Assembly (NCBI GenBank): GCA_025024175.1
Contig: QCXZ01000041.1
Coordinates: 52,633,786-52,697,785, forward strand
Origin: Rhyzopertha dominica
Taxonomy: Eukaryota > Arthropoda > Insecta > Coleoptera > Bostrichidae
DNA: 64,000 bases
Reading direction: 5' to 3'
Shown: piece after piece, positions 16,124-27,129 of the stretch
Layout of the letters: every line of letters starts with the position of its first letter
Numbering within the stretch: position 1 is the first letter of the stretch
Notes under the pieces: generated by a model
The model's input: the letters and a program-made list of their open reading frames with translations, nothing else
Databases searched by the model: none
Told to the model about the DNA's origin: nothing
Position numbers and translations under genes: made by a program

Positions 16124-17590
16124 AAACTAAATTGTAAAATAACGTTTATCAAAAAATTTGTAGATGACTTACTATTAGTAATTCCCAGAAATAGCATAGA
16201 AGAAATTATGACAATTTTTAACTCTTTCGATCAAAAATAAAAATTCACTGTAGAGAGGGAAGTGGAAAAAAGTGTGCCTTTCTAGACACAAGGGTTATAA
16301 GGCAAAATAGCACTCTAATATTGGACTGGTATCAAAAACCCACATCTTCCGGTAGGTACTTAAATTTCTCATCAAATCATTCGANAAAAATTAAAANAAA
16401 TTTCATAAAACAGATGAAACAAAGAATAATTAAAATTTCACATGAAAGTTTAGTAAATAAAAACCTAAAAAAACTTAAAATCATGCTCTTACAAAATTCA
16501 TAATCCAAAAACATTAATAAACAAAATTCTTTTCTGTACAACAAACAACGGACATTTGGAAAATGTGGAGAATCGGCAACATCTAGATATCACCACACAA
16601 AATAAAACCGAAGAAAATGGACGATTTGGGTCCCTCCCAAATATATCAGACTTATCAACTAAAATCATTAGAACCTTTCAAACGCGAAATATAAAAATAG
16701 CCATTAAAATAACAAAAAAGGCCTAAATCTTTTTAGCAAATTAAAAGACAACGGTTCCTATAAAGTTTCGTATCAAATGTAGTTTACTCTATAGAATGTA
16801 ACAAGTTGTGGTAGTGCTATATGTCGGACAGACGTCACAGTGGTTAACTAAATAGAGTAGCCCTTCACAAAAGCGATATCACAAAAAAGAAGACCGTTGC
16901 TCATTAACTGAACATGCACTACAAACGAACATGAAATTAAATTGGGAAAACATTAAAAATTTTAGAAACAGAAAGTAACACAAAAAACGACTAATTTGAG
17001 AAATGTATCAAATAAACAAACACAAAATACTATAAACAAAAAATCAGACACACAAAAATTAAGTAACATTTATAACTTACCTACTTTCTGATAACATTAT
17101 TTAAATAATAAAAATAAAAATAAAAAATCAAAATTAACATTAAATAACAGAAACAGATACTACTCTCTTAAAGTTTGGCAACGGTGTTGGGGCTGTGGCG
17201 TTTGACACTGACAATTTAAACTGACGGCTGTGGATTTCGAACTGATTTTAGCGATTTTGACTGTGTTAACTTAAAGAATTTTTAATCTGTTGTAATCGTC
17301 TAAAATCAATGTATGTAAATTGTTTTTGTAAAAGTTAATCCAGTTGATCCAGAAAGTAAAACACCCGTATAGAATGTTATTACATAAAACTTCGCAAGAT
17401 TGGCAACTTAAATTTTGTAACCTCAAATTCGGTAAGAACATGTTTATAAAAAAAACACCATTTGTTACTTAAACTTTGTAATTTTTGTAGTAGCCCCGAT
17501 GATGACTAAAATTATAGTCGAAAGCTCGGCAATGTAAAAAGAGTGTACTTATTTCAAACCCGTAAGGTCGAATACCCCTCAAAACTTCCC
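16124..17590 (+). mobile_element. Penelope-like element copy B (3' part only, error-rich)
   Basis: Starts at the gap inside the reverse transcriptase (KLNCKITFIKKFVDDLLLVI) and runs through the thumb, the GIY-YIG region and the 3' terminal repeat into copy C. Compared with copies C and D it has many one-base insertions and deletions in A or T runs and several n (16,384, 16,397). The frame therefore breaks repeatedly. The pattern looks more like poor base calling beside a gap than normal decay. Confidence 0.9.
17491..17550 (+). ncRNA. Hammerhead-ribozyme-like motif, PLE copy B/C junction
   Basis: Same motif as in copy A: CCGATGA, the stem II hairpin GACTA/TAGTC with an A/T loop, GAAA, then GCTC pairing with GAGT about 12 bases on. 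Confidence 0.45.
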
Positions 17591-18448
17591 AACATAAACA
17601 AGTACGACCGCTAAATCCATCCAACGTTACAATCAAGATGGGGTTTTATCAAATTATCCGAACATCCTATGGTGATGAAACAACCCACCTACTGAAACAA
17701 TGGTATAACTTAACAACAAGGAAGCCAATCTTGTAAACCGAAGAATCTTCTTACACCAATGCAAGAATAAGGAGGTAATACCAAACCATGTATCCAACAG
17801 CGTCAAAAGTCTATACAACCTTTTTGGAGAAGAAAATAGAAAACTGGAAAGAAAAATTCAAGATTTCAACAATAGGCTGATGTTTAAAATTATAAACTTA
17901 GAAATTAGTCATGTTAACTTTCTGATCAAAAAGAATTCAAAATTAACAAGTTCAATAGTGTCGAAATTACAGCAAACGCTACCACAACATGTGATAAATG
18001 AATATCAAAGAAGACTCAAAATCAAATTCAACATAATTTTCCACAAACAAAAACAAAAAATTTAAACAAATTAACAAAATTAAAACAAAACATAAACAGT
18101 AACTTTAAAACACAAGAAAAATGGTTTGTAAATCTGTCTACGACAAGTGTGCCACAGAATGTAAAAACAACATTAGCATTGGGACCAAAATTCAGTTTTA
18201 AGACAAACATAAAAGATATCCACAGGGGAAAACTGGTTGCAGACATAGAAAACATTTTAGAACACATATCCGAAGAACGTAGAGATTACTATAGAGCAAA
18301 AGTAACAAGCTTAATAACAAGTCATTTTAACAAAAATAAATATATAAAGAATCAAAACGGACACAATGTATAACCAAACTTTAAAGTATTTGAAATTACA
18401 CCAAGACTTACTTGTTTTAAATAGTGATAAGGGGGAGTCACGGTTGTC

Positions 18449-20119
18449 GTGGACAGAGAACAATATCAGAGCAAAATGAGAGATATTTTATCAGATGTAG
18501 ACTGTTTCAAAGAACTGAGATGTGACCCAACTCGAACCATTCAAACAAAAGCTAACAACTATATAAATACATTAGAAAAAATAAAACACCTAACTGCCGA
18601 AGATGCAAAAATGTACAAAACATATAACTCAATAAGCCCAAAGATTTATGGAAACCCGAAACTCCACAAACCAAATGTCCCCTTAAGACCGATAGTCTCA
18701 AGCATTCAAAGCCCAACAATGCAATTGTCAAAGTTACTCTGTGACATTTTAACAAAATCATACGATACAAATAATGTATATTACATAAAAGATAGTTTCC
18801 AATTTGCAGAGTCAGTAAAAGGCATACACATTCCACCGGACCATGAAATAATATCATTAGACGTAATAAATCTTTTTGGAAATATTTCGAAAAAATTAGT
18901 AGTTAAAATATTACAAGAAAATTGGCAAAAAATAGATCCCCACTTCAGATGTCCAAAGATTACAAACATAAATAAAAGAAAAGAGTTATTCATAGAGATG
19001 ATAATATTCACACTAGATAGCAGTTATTTTTCTTATGAAAACAAATACTATAAACAAATTTTTGGTTGCACCATGGGCTCCAAATTAAGCCCTATCCTGG
19101 CACAATACATAATGGACCATTTACTAGACACATGTATACCAAAACTAAATTGTAAAATAACGTTTATCAAAAAATTTGTAGATGACTTACTATTAGTAAT
19201 TCCCAGAAATAGCATAGAAGAAATTATGACAATTTTTAACTCTTTCGATCAAAATATAAAATTCACTGTAGAGAGGGAAGTGGAAAAAAGTGTGCCTTTT
19301 CTAGACACAAGGGTTATAAGACAAAATAGCACTCTAATATTGGACTGGTATCAAAAACCCACATCTTCCGGTAGGTACTTAAATTTCGCATCAAATCATT
19401 CGATAAAAATTAAAACAAATTTCATAAAACAGATGAAACAAAGAATAATTAAAATTTCACATGAAAGTTTAGTAAATAAAAACCTAAAAAAACTTAAAAT
19501 CATGCTCTTACAAAATTCATATCCAAAAACATTAATAAACAAAATTCTTTTCTGTACAACAAACAACGGACATTTGGAAAATGTGGAGAATCGGCAACAT
19601 CTAGATATCACCACACAAAATAAAACCGAAGAAAATGGACGATTTGGGTCCCTCCCAAATATATCAGACTTATCAACTAAAATCATTAGAACCTTTCAAA
19701 CCGAAAATATAAAAATAGCCATTAAAAATAACAAAAAAGGCCTAAATCTTTTTAGCAAATTAAAAGACAAGGTTCCTATAAAGTTTCGATCAAATGTAGT
19801 TTACTCTATAGAATGTAACAGTTGTGGTAGTGTATATGTCGGACAGACGTCACAGTGGTTAACTAATAGAGTAGCCCTTCACAAAAGCGATATCACAAAA
19901 AAGAGAGACCGTTGCTCATTAACTGAACATGCACTACAAAACGAACATGAAATAAATTGGGAAAACATAAAAATTTTAGAAACAGAAAGTAACACAAAAA
20001 AACGACTAATTTTAGAAATGTATCAAATAAACAAACACAAAAATACTATAAACAAAAAATCAGACACACAAAAATTAAGTAACATTTATACTTACCTACT
20101 TTCTGATAACATTATTTAA
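18449..20119 (+). CDS. PLE reverse transcriptase with GIY-YIG endonuclease, copy C
   Basis: A 556-codon open frame. It holds the Penelope-type reverse transcriptase, close to telomerase, followed by a GIY-YIG nickase that primes insertion. Visible: YGNPKLHKPNVPLRPIVSS (about 66-84), motif A SLDVINLFGNI (about 138), motif B CTMGSKLSPILAQYI (about 208), motif C FVDDLLL (about 245), thumb LDWYQKPTSSGRYLNFASNH (about 298), then YSIECNSCGSVYVGQT (about 451) with its Cys pair, and a downstream Arg and Glu (NRVALHK, LTEHALQNEHE). The true N-terminus lies upstream in the other frame. The ATG at 18,449 is only the first Met after the frameshift. It is identical in sequence to the copy D frame. Confidence 0.9.
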   Translation: MDREQYQSKMRDILSDVDCFKELRCDPTRTIQTKANNYINTLEKIKHLTAEDAKMYKTYNSISPKIYGNPKLHKPNVPLRPIVSSIQSPTMQLSKLLCDILTKSYDTNNVYYIKDSFQFAESVKGIHIPPDHEIISLDVINLFGNISKKLVVKILQENWQKIDPHFRCPKITNINKRKELFIEMIIFTLDSSYFSYENKYYKQIFGCTMGSKLSPILAQYIMDHLLDTCIPKLNCKITFIKKFVDDLLLVIPRNSIEEIMTIFNSFDQNIKFTVEREVEKSVPFLDTRVIRQNSTLILDWYQKPTSSGRYLNFASNHSIKIKTNFIKQMKQRIIKISHESLVNKNLKKLKIMLLQNSYPKTLINKILFCTTNNGHLENVENRQHLDITTQNKTEENGRFGSLPNISDLSTKIIRTFQTENIKIAIKNNKKGLNLFSKLKDKVPIKFRSNVVYSIECNSCGSVYVGQTSQWLTNRVALHKSDITKKRDRCSLTEHALQNEHEINWENIKILETESNTKKRLILEMYQINKHKNTINKKSDTQKLSNIYTYLLSDNII

Positions 20120-20501
20120 ATAATAAAAATAAAAATAAAAATCAAAATTAACATTAAATAACAGAAACAGATACTTACTCTCTTAAAGTTTGGCAACGGT
20201 GTTGGGGCTGTGGCGTTTGACACTGACAATTTAAACTGACGGCTGTGATTTCGAACTGATTTTAGCGATTTTGACGTGTTAACTTAAGAATTTTTAATCT
20301 GTTGTAATCGTCTAAATCAATGTATGTAAATTGTTTTTGTAAAAGTTAATCCAGTTGATCCAGAAAGTAAACAACCCGTATAGAATGTTATTACATAAAA
20401 CTTCGCAAGATTGGCAACNTAAATTTTGTAACCTCAAATTCGGTAAGAACATGTTTATAAAAAAACAACCATTTGTTACTTAAACTTTGTAATTTTTGTA
20501 G

Positions 20502-20560
20502 TAGCCCCGATGATGACTAAAATTATAGTCGAAAGCTCGGCAATGTAAAAAGAGTGTACT
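20502..20560 (+). ncRNA. Hammerhead-ribozyme-like motif, PLE copy C/D junction
   Basis: Same motif, placed between the two tandem units, where self-cleavage would release unit-length RNA if active. Confidence 0.45.
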
Positions 20561-20648
20561 TATTTCAAACCCGTAAGGTCGAATACCCCTCAAAACTTCC
20601 CAACATAAACAAGTACGACCGCTAAATCCATCCAACGTTACAATCAAG

Positions 20649-21440
20649 ATGGGGTTTTATCAAATTATCCGAACATCCTATGGTGATGAAACAACCCACC
20701 TACTGAAACAATGGTATAAACTTAACAACAAGGAAGCCAATCTTGTAAACCGAAGAATCTTCTTACACCAATGCAAGAATAAGGAGGTAATACCAAACCA
20801 TGTATCCAACAGCGTCAAAAGTCTATACAACCTTTTTGGAGAAGAAAATAGAAAACTGGAAAGAAAAATTCAAGATTTCAACAATAGGCTGATGTTTAAA
20901 ATTATAAACTTAGAAATTAGTCATGTTAACTTTCTGATCAAAAAGAATTCAAAATTAACAAGTTCAATAGTGTCGAAATTACAGCAAACGCTACCACAAC
21001 ATGTGATAAATGAATATCAAAGAAGACTCAAAATCAAATTCAACATAATTTTCCACAAAACAAAAACAAAAAATTTAAACAAATTAACAAAATTAAAACA
21101 AAACATAAACAGTAACTTTAAAACACAAGAAAAATGGTTTGTAAATCTGTCTACGACAAGTGTGCCACAGAATGTAAAAACAACATTAGCATTGGGACCA
21201 AAATTCAGTTTTAAGACAAACATAAAAGATATCCACAGGGGAAAACTGGTTGCAGACATAGAAAACATTTTAGAACACATATCCGAAGAACGTAGAGATT
21301 ACTATAGAGCAAAAGTAACAAGCTTAATAACAAGTCATTTTAACAAAAATAAATATATAAAGAATCAAACGGACACAATGTATAACCAAACTTTAAAGTA
21401 TTTGAAATTACACCAAGACTTACTTGTTTTAAATAGTTGA
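20649..21440 (+). CDS. PLE N-terminal domain, copy D
   Basis: A 263-codon frame starting MGFYQIIRTSYGDETTHLL and ending DLLVLNS. It is the lysine-rich, partly coiled-coil N-terminal part of the PLE polyprotein (EENRKLERKIQDFNNRL, SEERRDYYRAKVTSL). In copy A the same region reads straight on into SDKGGVTVVVDREQ. Here an extra T gives a stop, so this is one half of a single split ORF. No catalytic motif was recognised. Confidence 0.85.
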   Translation: MGFYQIIRTSYGDETTHLLKQWYKLNNKEANLVNRRIFLHQCKNKEVIPNHVSNSVKSLYNLFGEENRKLERKIQDFNNRLMFKIINLEISHVNFLIKKNSKLTSSIVSKLQQTLPQHVINEYQRRLKIKFNIIFHKTKTKNLNKLTKLKQNINSNFKTQEKWFVNLSTTSVPQNVKTTLALGPKFSFKTNIKDIHRGKLVADIENILEHISEERRDYYRAKVTSLITSHFNKNKYIKNQTDTMYNQTLKYLKLHQDLLVLNS

Positions 21441-21462
21441 TAAGGGGGGAGTCACGGTTGTC

Positions 21463-23133
21463 GTGGACAGAGAACAATATCAGAGCAAAATGAGAGATAT
21501 TTTATCAGATGTAGACTGTTTCAAAGAACTGAGATGTGACCCAACTCGAACCATTCAAACAAAAGCTAACAACTATATAAATACATTAGAAAAAATAAAA
21601 CACCTAACTGCCGAAGATGCAAAAATGTACAAAACATATAACTCAATAAGCCCAAAGATTTATGGAAACCCGAAACTCCACAAACCAAATGTCCCCTTAA
21701 GACCGATAGTCTCAAGCATTCAAAGCCCAACAATGCAATTGTCAAAGTTACTCTGTGACATTTTAACAAAATCATACGATACAAATAATGTATATTACAT
21801 AAAAGATAGTTTCCAATTTGCAGAGTCAGTAAAAGGCATACACATTCCACCGGACCATGAAATAATATCATTAGACGTAATAAATCTTTTTGGAAATATT
21901 TCGAAAAAATTAGTAGTTAAAATATTACAAGAAAATTGGCAAAAAATAGATCCCCACTTCAGATGTCCAAAGATTACAAACATAAATAAAAGAAAAGAGT
22001 TATTCATAGAGATGATAATATTCACACTAGATAGCAGTTATTTTTCTTATGAAAACAAATACTATAAACAAATTTTTGGTTGCACCATGGGCTCCAAATT
22101 AAGCCCTATCCTGGCACAATACATAATGGACCATTTACTAGACACATGTATACCAAAACTAAATTGTAAAATAACGTTTATCAAAAAATTTGTAGATGAC
22201 TTACTATTAGTAATTCCCAGAAATAGCATAGAAGAAATTATGACAATTTTTAACTCTTTCGATCAAAATATAAAATTCACTGTAGAGAGGGAAGTGGAAA
22301 AAAGTGTGCCTTTTCTAGACACAAGGGTTATAAGACAAAATAGCACTCTAATATTGGACTGGTATCAAAAACCCACATCTTCCGGTAGGTACTTAAATTT
22401 CGCATCAAATCATTCGATAAAAATTAAAACAAATTTCATAAAACAGATGAAACAAAGAATAATTAAAATTTCACATGAAAGTTTAGTAAATAAAAACCTA
22501 AAAAAACTTAAAATCATGCTCTTACAAAATTCATATCCAAAAACATTAATAAACAAAATTCTTTTCTGTACAACAAACAACGGACATTTGGAAAATGTGG
22601 AGAATCGGCAACATCTAGATATCACCACACAAAATAAAACCGAAGAAAATGGACGATTTGGGTCCCTCCCAAATATATCAGACTTATCAACTAAAATCAT
22701 TAGAACCTTTCAAACCGAAAATATAAAAATAGCCATTAAAAATAACAAAAAAGGCCTAAATCTTTTTAGCAAATTAAAAGACAAGGTTCCTATAAAGTTT
22801 CGATCAAATGTAGTTTACTCTATAGAATGTAACAGTTGTGGTAGTGTATATGTCGGACAGACGTCACAGTGGTTAACTAATAGAGTAGCCCTTCACAAAA
22901 GCGATATCACAAAAAAGAGAGACCGTTGCTCATTAACTGAACATGCACTACAAAACGAACATGAAATAAATTGGGAAAACATAAAAATTTTAGAAACAGA
23001 AAGTAACACAAAAAAACGACTAATTTTAGAAATGTATCAAATAAACAAACACAAAAATACTATAAACAAAAAATCAGACACACAAAAATTAAGTAACATT
23101 TATACTTACCTACTTTCTGATAACATTATTTAA
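21463..23133 (+). CDS. PLE reverse transcriptase with GIY-YIG endonuclease, copy D
   Basis: A 556-codon frame with the same protein sequence as copy C. The reverse transcriptase motifs are SLDVINLF (A), GCTMGSKLSPIL (B) and FVDDLLLV (C). The GIY-YIG nuclease begins at YSIECNSCGSVYVGQT, with downstream Arg and Glu, and the protein ends LLSDNII. All catalytic residues I can place are intact. If the upstream one-base frameshift is an assembly error, this copy could encode a complete enzyme. Confidence 0.92.
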   Translation: MDREQYQSKMRDILSDVDCFKELRCDPTRTIQTKANNYINTLEKIKHLTAEDAKMYKTYNSISPKIYGNPKLHKPNVPLRPIVSSIQSPTMQLSKLLCDILTKSYDTNNVYYIKDSFQFAESVKGIHIPPDHEIISLDVINLFGNISKKLVVKILQENWQKIDPHFRCPKITNINKRKELFIEMIIFTLDSSYFSYENKYYKQIFGCTMGSKLSPILAQYIMDHLLDTCIPKLNCKITFIKKFVDDLLLVIPRNSIEEIMTIFNSFDQNIKFTVEREVEKSVPFLDTRVIRQNSTLILDWYQKPTSSGRYLNFASNHSIKIKTNFIKQMKQRIIKISHESLVNKNLKKLKIMLLQNSYPKTLINKILFCTTNNGHLENVENRQHLDITTQNKTEENGRFGSLPNISDLSTKIIRTFQTENIKIAIKNNKKGLNLFSKLKDKVPIKFRSNVVYSIECNSCGSVYVGQTSQWLTNRVALHKSDITKKRDRCSLTEHALQNEHEINWENIKILETESNTKKRLILEMYQINKHKNTINKKSDTQKLSNIYTYLLSDNII

Positions 23134-23515
23134 ATAATAAAAATAAAAATAAAAAATCAAAATTAACATTAAATAACAGAAACAGATACTTACTCTCTTA
23201 AAGTTTGGCAACGGTGTTGGGGCTGTGGCGTTTGACACTGACAATTTAAACTGACGGCTGTGATTTCGAACTGATTTTAGCGATTTTGACGTGTTAACTT
23301 AAGAATTTTTAATCTGTTGTAATCGTCTAAATCAATGTATGTAAATTGTTTTTGTAAAAGTTAATCCAGTTGATCCAGAAAGTAAACAACCCGTATAGAA
23401 TGTTATTACATAAAACTTCGCAAGATTGGCAACTTAAATTTTGTAACCTCAAATTCGGTAAGAACATGTTTATAAAAAAACAACCATTTGTTACTTAAAC
23501 TTTGTAATTTTTGTA

Positions 23516-23575
23516 GTAGCCCCGATGATGACTAAAATTATAGTCGAAAGCTCGGCAATGTAAAAAGAGTGTACT
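23516..23575 (+). ncRNA. Hammerhead-ribozyme-like motif, right end of PLE copy D
   Basis: Fourth copy of the motif, in the terminal repeat next to the right boundary. Confidence 0.45.
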
Positions 23576-23652
23576 TATTTCAAACCCGTAAGGTCGAATA
23601 CCCCTCAAAACTTCCCAACATAAACAAGTACGACCGCTAAATCCATCCAACG

Positions 23653-23653
<1 letters not shown>

Positions 23654-23704
<51 letters not shown>
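23654..23704. repeat. (TA)n microsatellite, right edge of PLE cluster
   Basis: About 25 uninterrupted TA units directly after the PLE leader repeat CCAACGT. Together with the left (TA)n it suggests insertion into, or expansion around, a TA-rich target. Confidence 0.92.
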
Positions 23705-23710
<6 letters not shown>

Positions 23711-26085
23711 TTAAAAATGCTGTACCTGTTTGATCGTATAAGTAATATCAAGTTTAATTTGAGATTTATCAGGAGTGGACTATTTGGATCAGTAGTGTAC
23801 ATGAATCCAAAATAGACTCTCAACTTTACAGTGCAAAGAGCACACCTTTAGCGTGGCTGCCTGTTTTAGCAAATATCACTTCCTCCAATTGTTATATGAT
23901 GCCAGTATGCGCTCAATAATTAATTCATCAACGACATGCTAATCTACAAGGTCTGCAAAATGTACCTCCTAACCGTCGGGATTCCTGAAAGCCTAACTTA
24001 GAAACTTTAAAGCCCCTATGAAGCATATACTACTATTACTTTACACGAACTTCAAATTTTACAAGACTTTGTCCCCTCTCTCTCTTCAATGCGCAGTTCC
24101 AATTGTGATCCCGATTTTCCTGATGAAAAACCAACAGCGGTGGTACCCCAATTTCCCCCTAAATCTGCTCTTGAAACTCAGCTTTGCCATCAGCAGTTAG
24201 CATTGCCATGTAACATATTACTTTTTAAAATGACGTACACGTTTTGCCACTCCGCCCTTTCGACGTTGATACTGCAATGTTTGTGTTAGCGAGTAACGTA
24301 CTGATTGAACAATGTCGGTTAACAGGTAGGGGAATATGTTTCGATTTCCAGAAGCCTACGCTTCAATGTTGACATGTTCTAGACGAGAGTGTGACTGGAA
24401 AATTAAAAGGAAGTTTGTTATTAGGGACGATTTGCACACCAGCATTGTGCAATACATTTAATCTGTCAAGCAACTGATGAAATCTGTCTTTGAACACCAG
24501 TAATAAATCATTGTAAGACATGATCGATACATTTACTATTGCAATTGTATTCCGTTGCATTGGGTGCAATTTTGAAAGATTGTAGAAGACGTGAAATTTC
24601 GCAATATATATCTCGTATCTCTTGTTTTCTGTCCTCATCCCTTTAAAATTTATCCCGGTTGTGTTGCCCTGCATAGCTTGGTGTCACGTACGCCTCATCT
24701 ATAGCTTTGCCGTTTCATCTCCTTGCTAATTTATTTTAACCGAAGAGCTCGGTGTTAGTATAATTGGTCGATGCCGGATACACTTTAGTACAGCACGAAT
24801 ATTTAGGTAATGTTTAATGATTAATCAGTTTCTTGAAGTGCCAGTTGGAGAAGGGGGAAGTGTTTGTATTGCATGAAAAGTTTATGATTTACTAACGGAA
24901 GAGAGAAAAAACGAAAGGCACAAGTTTAAACATTTATAGACAACTAACAATTTTATTTCAGGTATATCCATCCATTTGACATACATCGTTCAAGCAAATA
25001 CCTGTACAAAAGATCAATCTGCAATACCTCCGATTCTAACCCTTCCCATAAATATTATAGCATCCGTTATGTGAAATCGAAATGGCTTAGGGCATAGGTT
25101 AACATTCGCTCACTGTAATTGGTATTTACATAAGTTGTAGCGCTTATTTTGTTCGCCAAGTAGGAAGGCAGAAAGTTGGTTCGGTTATATTTGCGTTTCC
25201 AACTTTCAAATCTCGTTACCAAAACTGTGGGAGAGTTTTAAACTTCGAAGGGACACATGAGACTGGAATAACGTCACTAAAAGTCTCTTTTACAAAAAAC
25301 GATTCAACCATCAACCGTGAAATGCAGGAGAGTAATAATTACCTAAATATCGGAAGCTTCTAACCAGATTAAATATTTGTGTGCCAGAACACTATTTTCT
25401 TGTTGCTCCTTATTTTGAATCGATTAAATCATGTTGTAATGGCGCAAAACATTGGCGGTCTAGAGTGCTTTTGAACAGCTTTACAGCCCTAATGGGAAAG
25501 TTGGAACTATCTCGCTTAGTAGATAAACCAGTGTTGATTAAGGGGGGTGGATCAAAGCCATACTTAAACGAATTTGTTAAGCAGGAAAGTTTGGATGTTT
25601 CCAGGGAATAGCAATGCTTGGACCTTTTTTATTGGTCCTCTTTCAATTTAGAAATCTGTGCATTTGTATCTTTTTTTTCTTACAGAAGGAAGAAGTCGAT
25701 CTAATGTTTTTGTAGCACTAGAAATGGACACCAGATTTCTTCACATTACTTTGTTTTTATAATGTACCTTAACATTATGAAAGGATTTATAAACACATTT
25801 TTGGGCGAACTAATTTGTACTTAAATAGAAATACCACATTATTTGCATGTAACTATCCAAGGTAACCTAGGACAGTTACATGCAACAACTGAAAATAAAA
25901 TTGGTTTGAGCAATGAAGTAATTGTTTTAGGCAATGAGTCTTATCATTCATTCTTTTCATTTTTCAAAAAAAGCTTTTTTAGAGGAACAGATGTGTGATT
26001 CGAAACATTAAGAGACCAACAAAATTTTTTTCCATTCTAAATTCTATGGAATTCCTTACACCTTATTTGGAGTAACATTCAGTAG
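23705..26085. other. Gene-poor AT-rich stretch
   Basis: No coding exon could be supported. Short frames at 24,018-24,289, 24,363-24,674 and 25,381-25,611 lack recognisable domains and good splice contexts. Confidence 0.4.
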
Positions 26086-26089
26086 ATAA

Positions 26090-27120
26090 TAATAATAATA
26101 GGACTTTATTTAAACATACTATTGGGCGAAGTCTAGCGTAGCTATTCCACTCAACCCAAAAAAAATATAAACTTAGTTCAATATGAGAAACAAACCTAAA
26201 ACATAGGCAACTATAGTACCATGCTATGACTACAATTACAAGCTAATGACTTTTTGTTTTTTGCAACTTTCTGCAGAGCATATTTGAGTAAACAAATCAT
26301 AGCGTTCATTATAACATTTTATAGCGTAAAAGACCGCGTGTATACGGAAGTTCGGAAGCTAGGCACTGATAAATGGTGGACATATCTAAGAGATAAATCA
26401 GTGCAATGCAGGCTGCGACGACTATGAAACTTATCACGCAAATATTTTGGCGAAGAGGATCGAAAGACATGTAACAAGAAAGTTGCAAGGTGGTAACGAA
26501 AAAGTTTATCAATTTTTAACCATTTAAGCTGCTGTATACACTTACTGATATGAGCATACTTTTTTAGTCCAAATATAAATCTGCAGCAGTTATTCTGCAC
26601 CTTCTGAAGCCTGTATTTATTAACGGCATCAAGACAAGGAAAGTATACCGTAAACAATAAAGTAAGTGAGAGATTACCAGAGATTCGCATAATTTTTTCT
26701 AAGTTTAAAGTTGGGAATAAGATGATTAGAGTACAAGAGCTTTAAAGCAACATAACATTTTTTAATAACAGAAGACACGTGATTTTTAAAACGAAGGTCA
26801 TTATCTATACTTAAACCAAGACTTTTGATCCTTTCATATACAGGCAGTTGATTATGGTCCACATGTACTTTAATATCATCCTTCACAAAGCATTTTTGTG
26901 ACGATTTCGACGCAGAGTATACTACAGAACACTTATTGCTCTTGAACTTTAAGTTAATGTTACTAGAACATTCACTAATGTTGGATAGGTCCTCATTCAT
27001 TTCTAAGCATGCCCTCTCTATGTTCTGTGGGTCGAAATGGTGTAAAAGGTAAGTATCGTCAGTGGATTGTAACAAAAGTTTGTTGGTCAATTTTTTCTTA
27101 TGAATTGAAGAGCACAAACA
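26090..27120 (-). mobile_element. 5'-truncated non-LTR retrotransposon (LINE)
   Basis: The minus-strand frames 27,117-26,674 and 26,690-26,319 together read as the C-terminal part of a LINE reverse transcriptase. They show STDDTYLLHHF (degenerate xxDD motif), LKFKSNKCSVVYSASKSS, IKSLGLSIDNDLRFKNHVSS and the tail KYRLQKVQNNCCRFIFGL. The two frames overlap, so one frameshift separates them. The 3' end carries AATAAA (26,105-26,110 region) followed by a short TAT/ATT trinucleotide run at about 26,094-26,102, like the microsatellite tails of some LINE clades. The 5' end is lost. Jockey or CR1-type is likely; the clade is not resolved. Confidence 0.75.
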
Positions 27121-27129
27121 AAAGCTAAT

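Larger units (their letters stand above)
17591..20601 (+). mobile_element. Penelope-like element copy C (tandem unit, about 3.01 kb)
   Basis: A full-length unit from the leader before ATGGGGTTTTATC (start at 17,638) to the terminal repeat joined to copy D. The N-terminal ORF is broken by one-base changes in A runs (near 17,707 and 18,045). A five-G instead of six-G run near 18,432 shifts the frame before the reverse transcriptase. One n lies at 20,419 in the terminal repeat. The unit length equals the spacing to copy D (3,011 bases), so the two form a head-to-tail array, as is usual for PLEs with their pseudo-LTRs. Confidence 0.92.
20602..23653 (+). mobile_element. Penelope-like element copy D (tandem unit, most complete)
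   Basis: Runs from the junction with copy C to a (TA)n microsatellite. The leader of about 40 bases ending CCAACGTTA recurs at the right end (23,617-23,655), showing a partial direct repeat of the element's start after its 3' terminal repeat. One extra T near 21,437 separates the N-terminal and reverse transcriptase frames. Otherwise the whole protein would be continuous from 20,649 to 23,133. No poly(A) or LTR-retrotransposon primer site is present, as expected for a PLE. Confidence 0.93.

Noticed and set aside
13575..23704. LTR retrotransposon interpretation of the repeat cluster
   Set aside because: The repeats flank and overlap tandem units, the enzyme has a GIY-YIG nuclease and no integrase or protease, and the RT motifs are Penelope-type.
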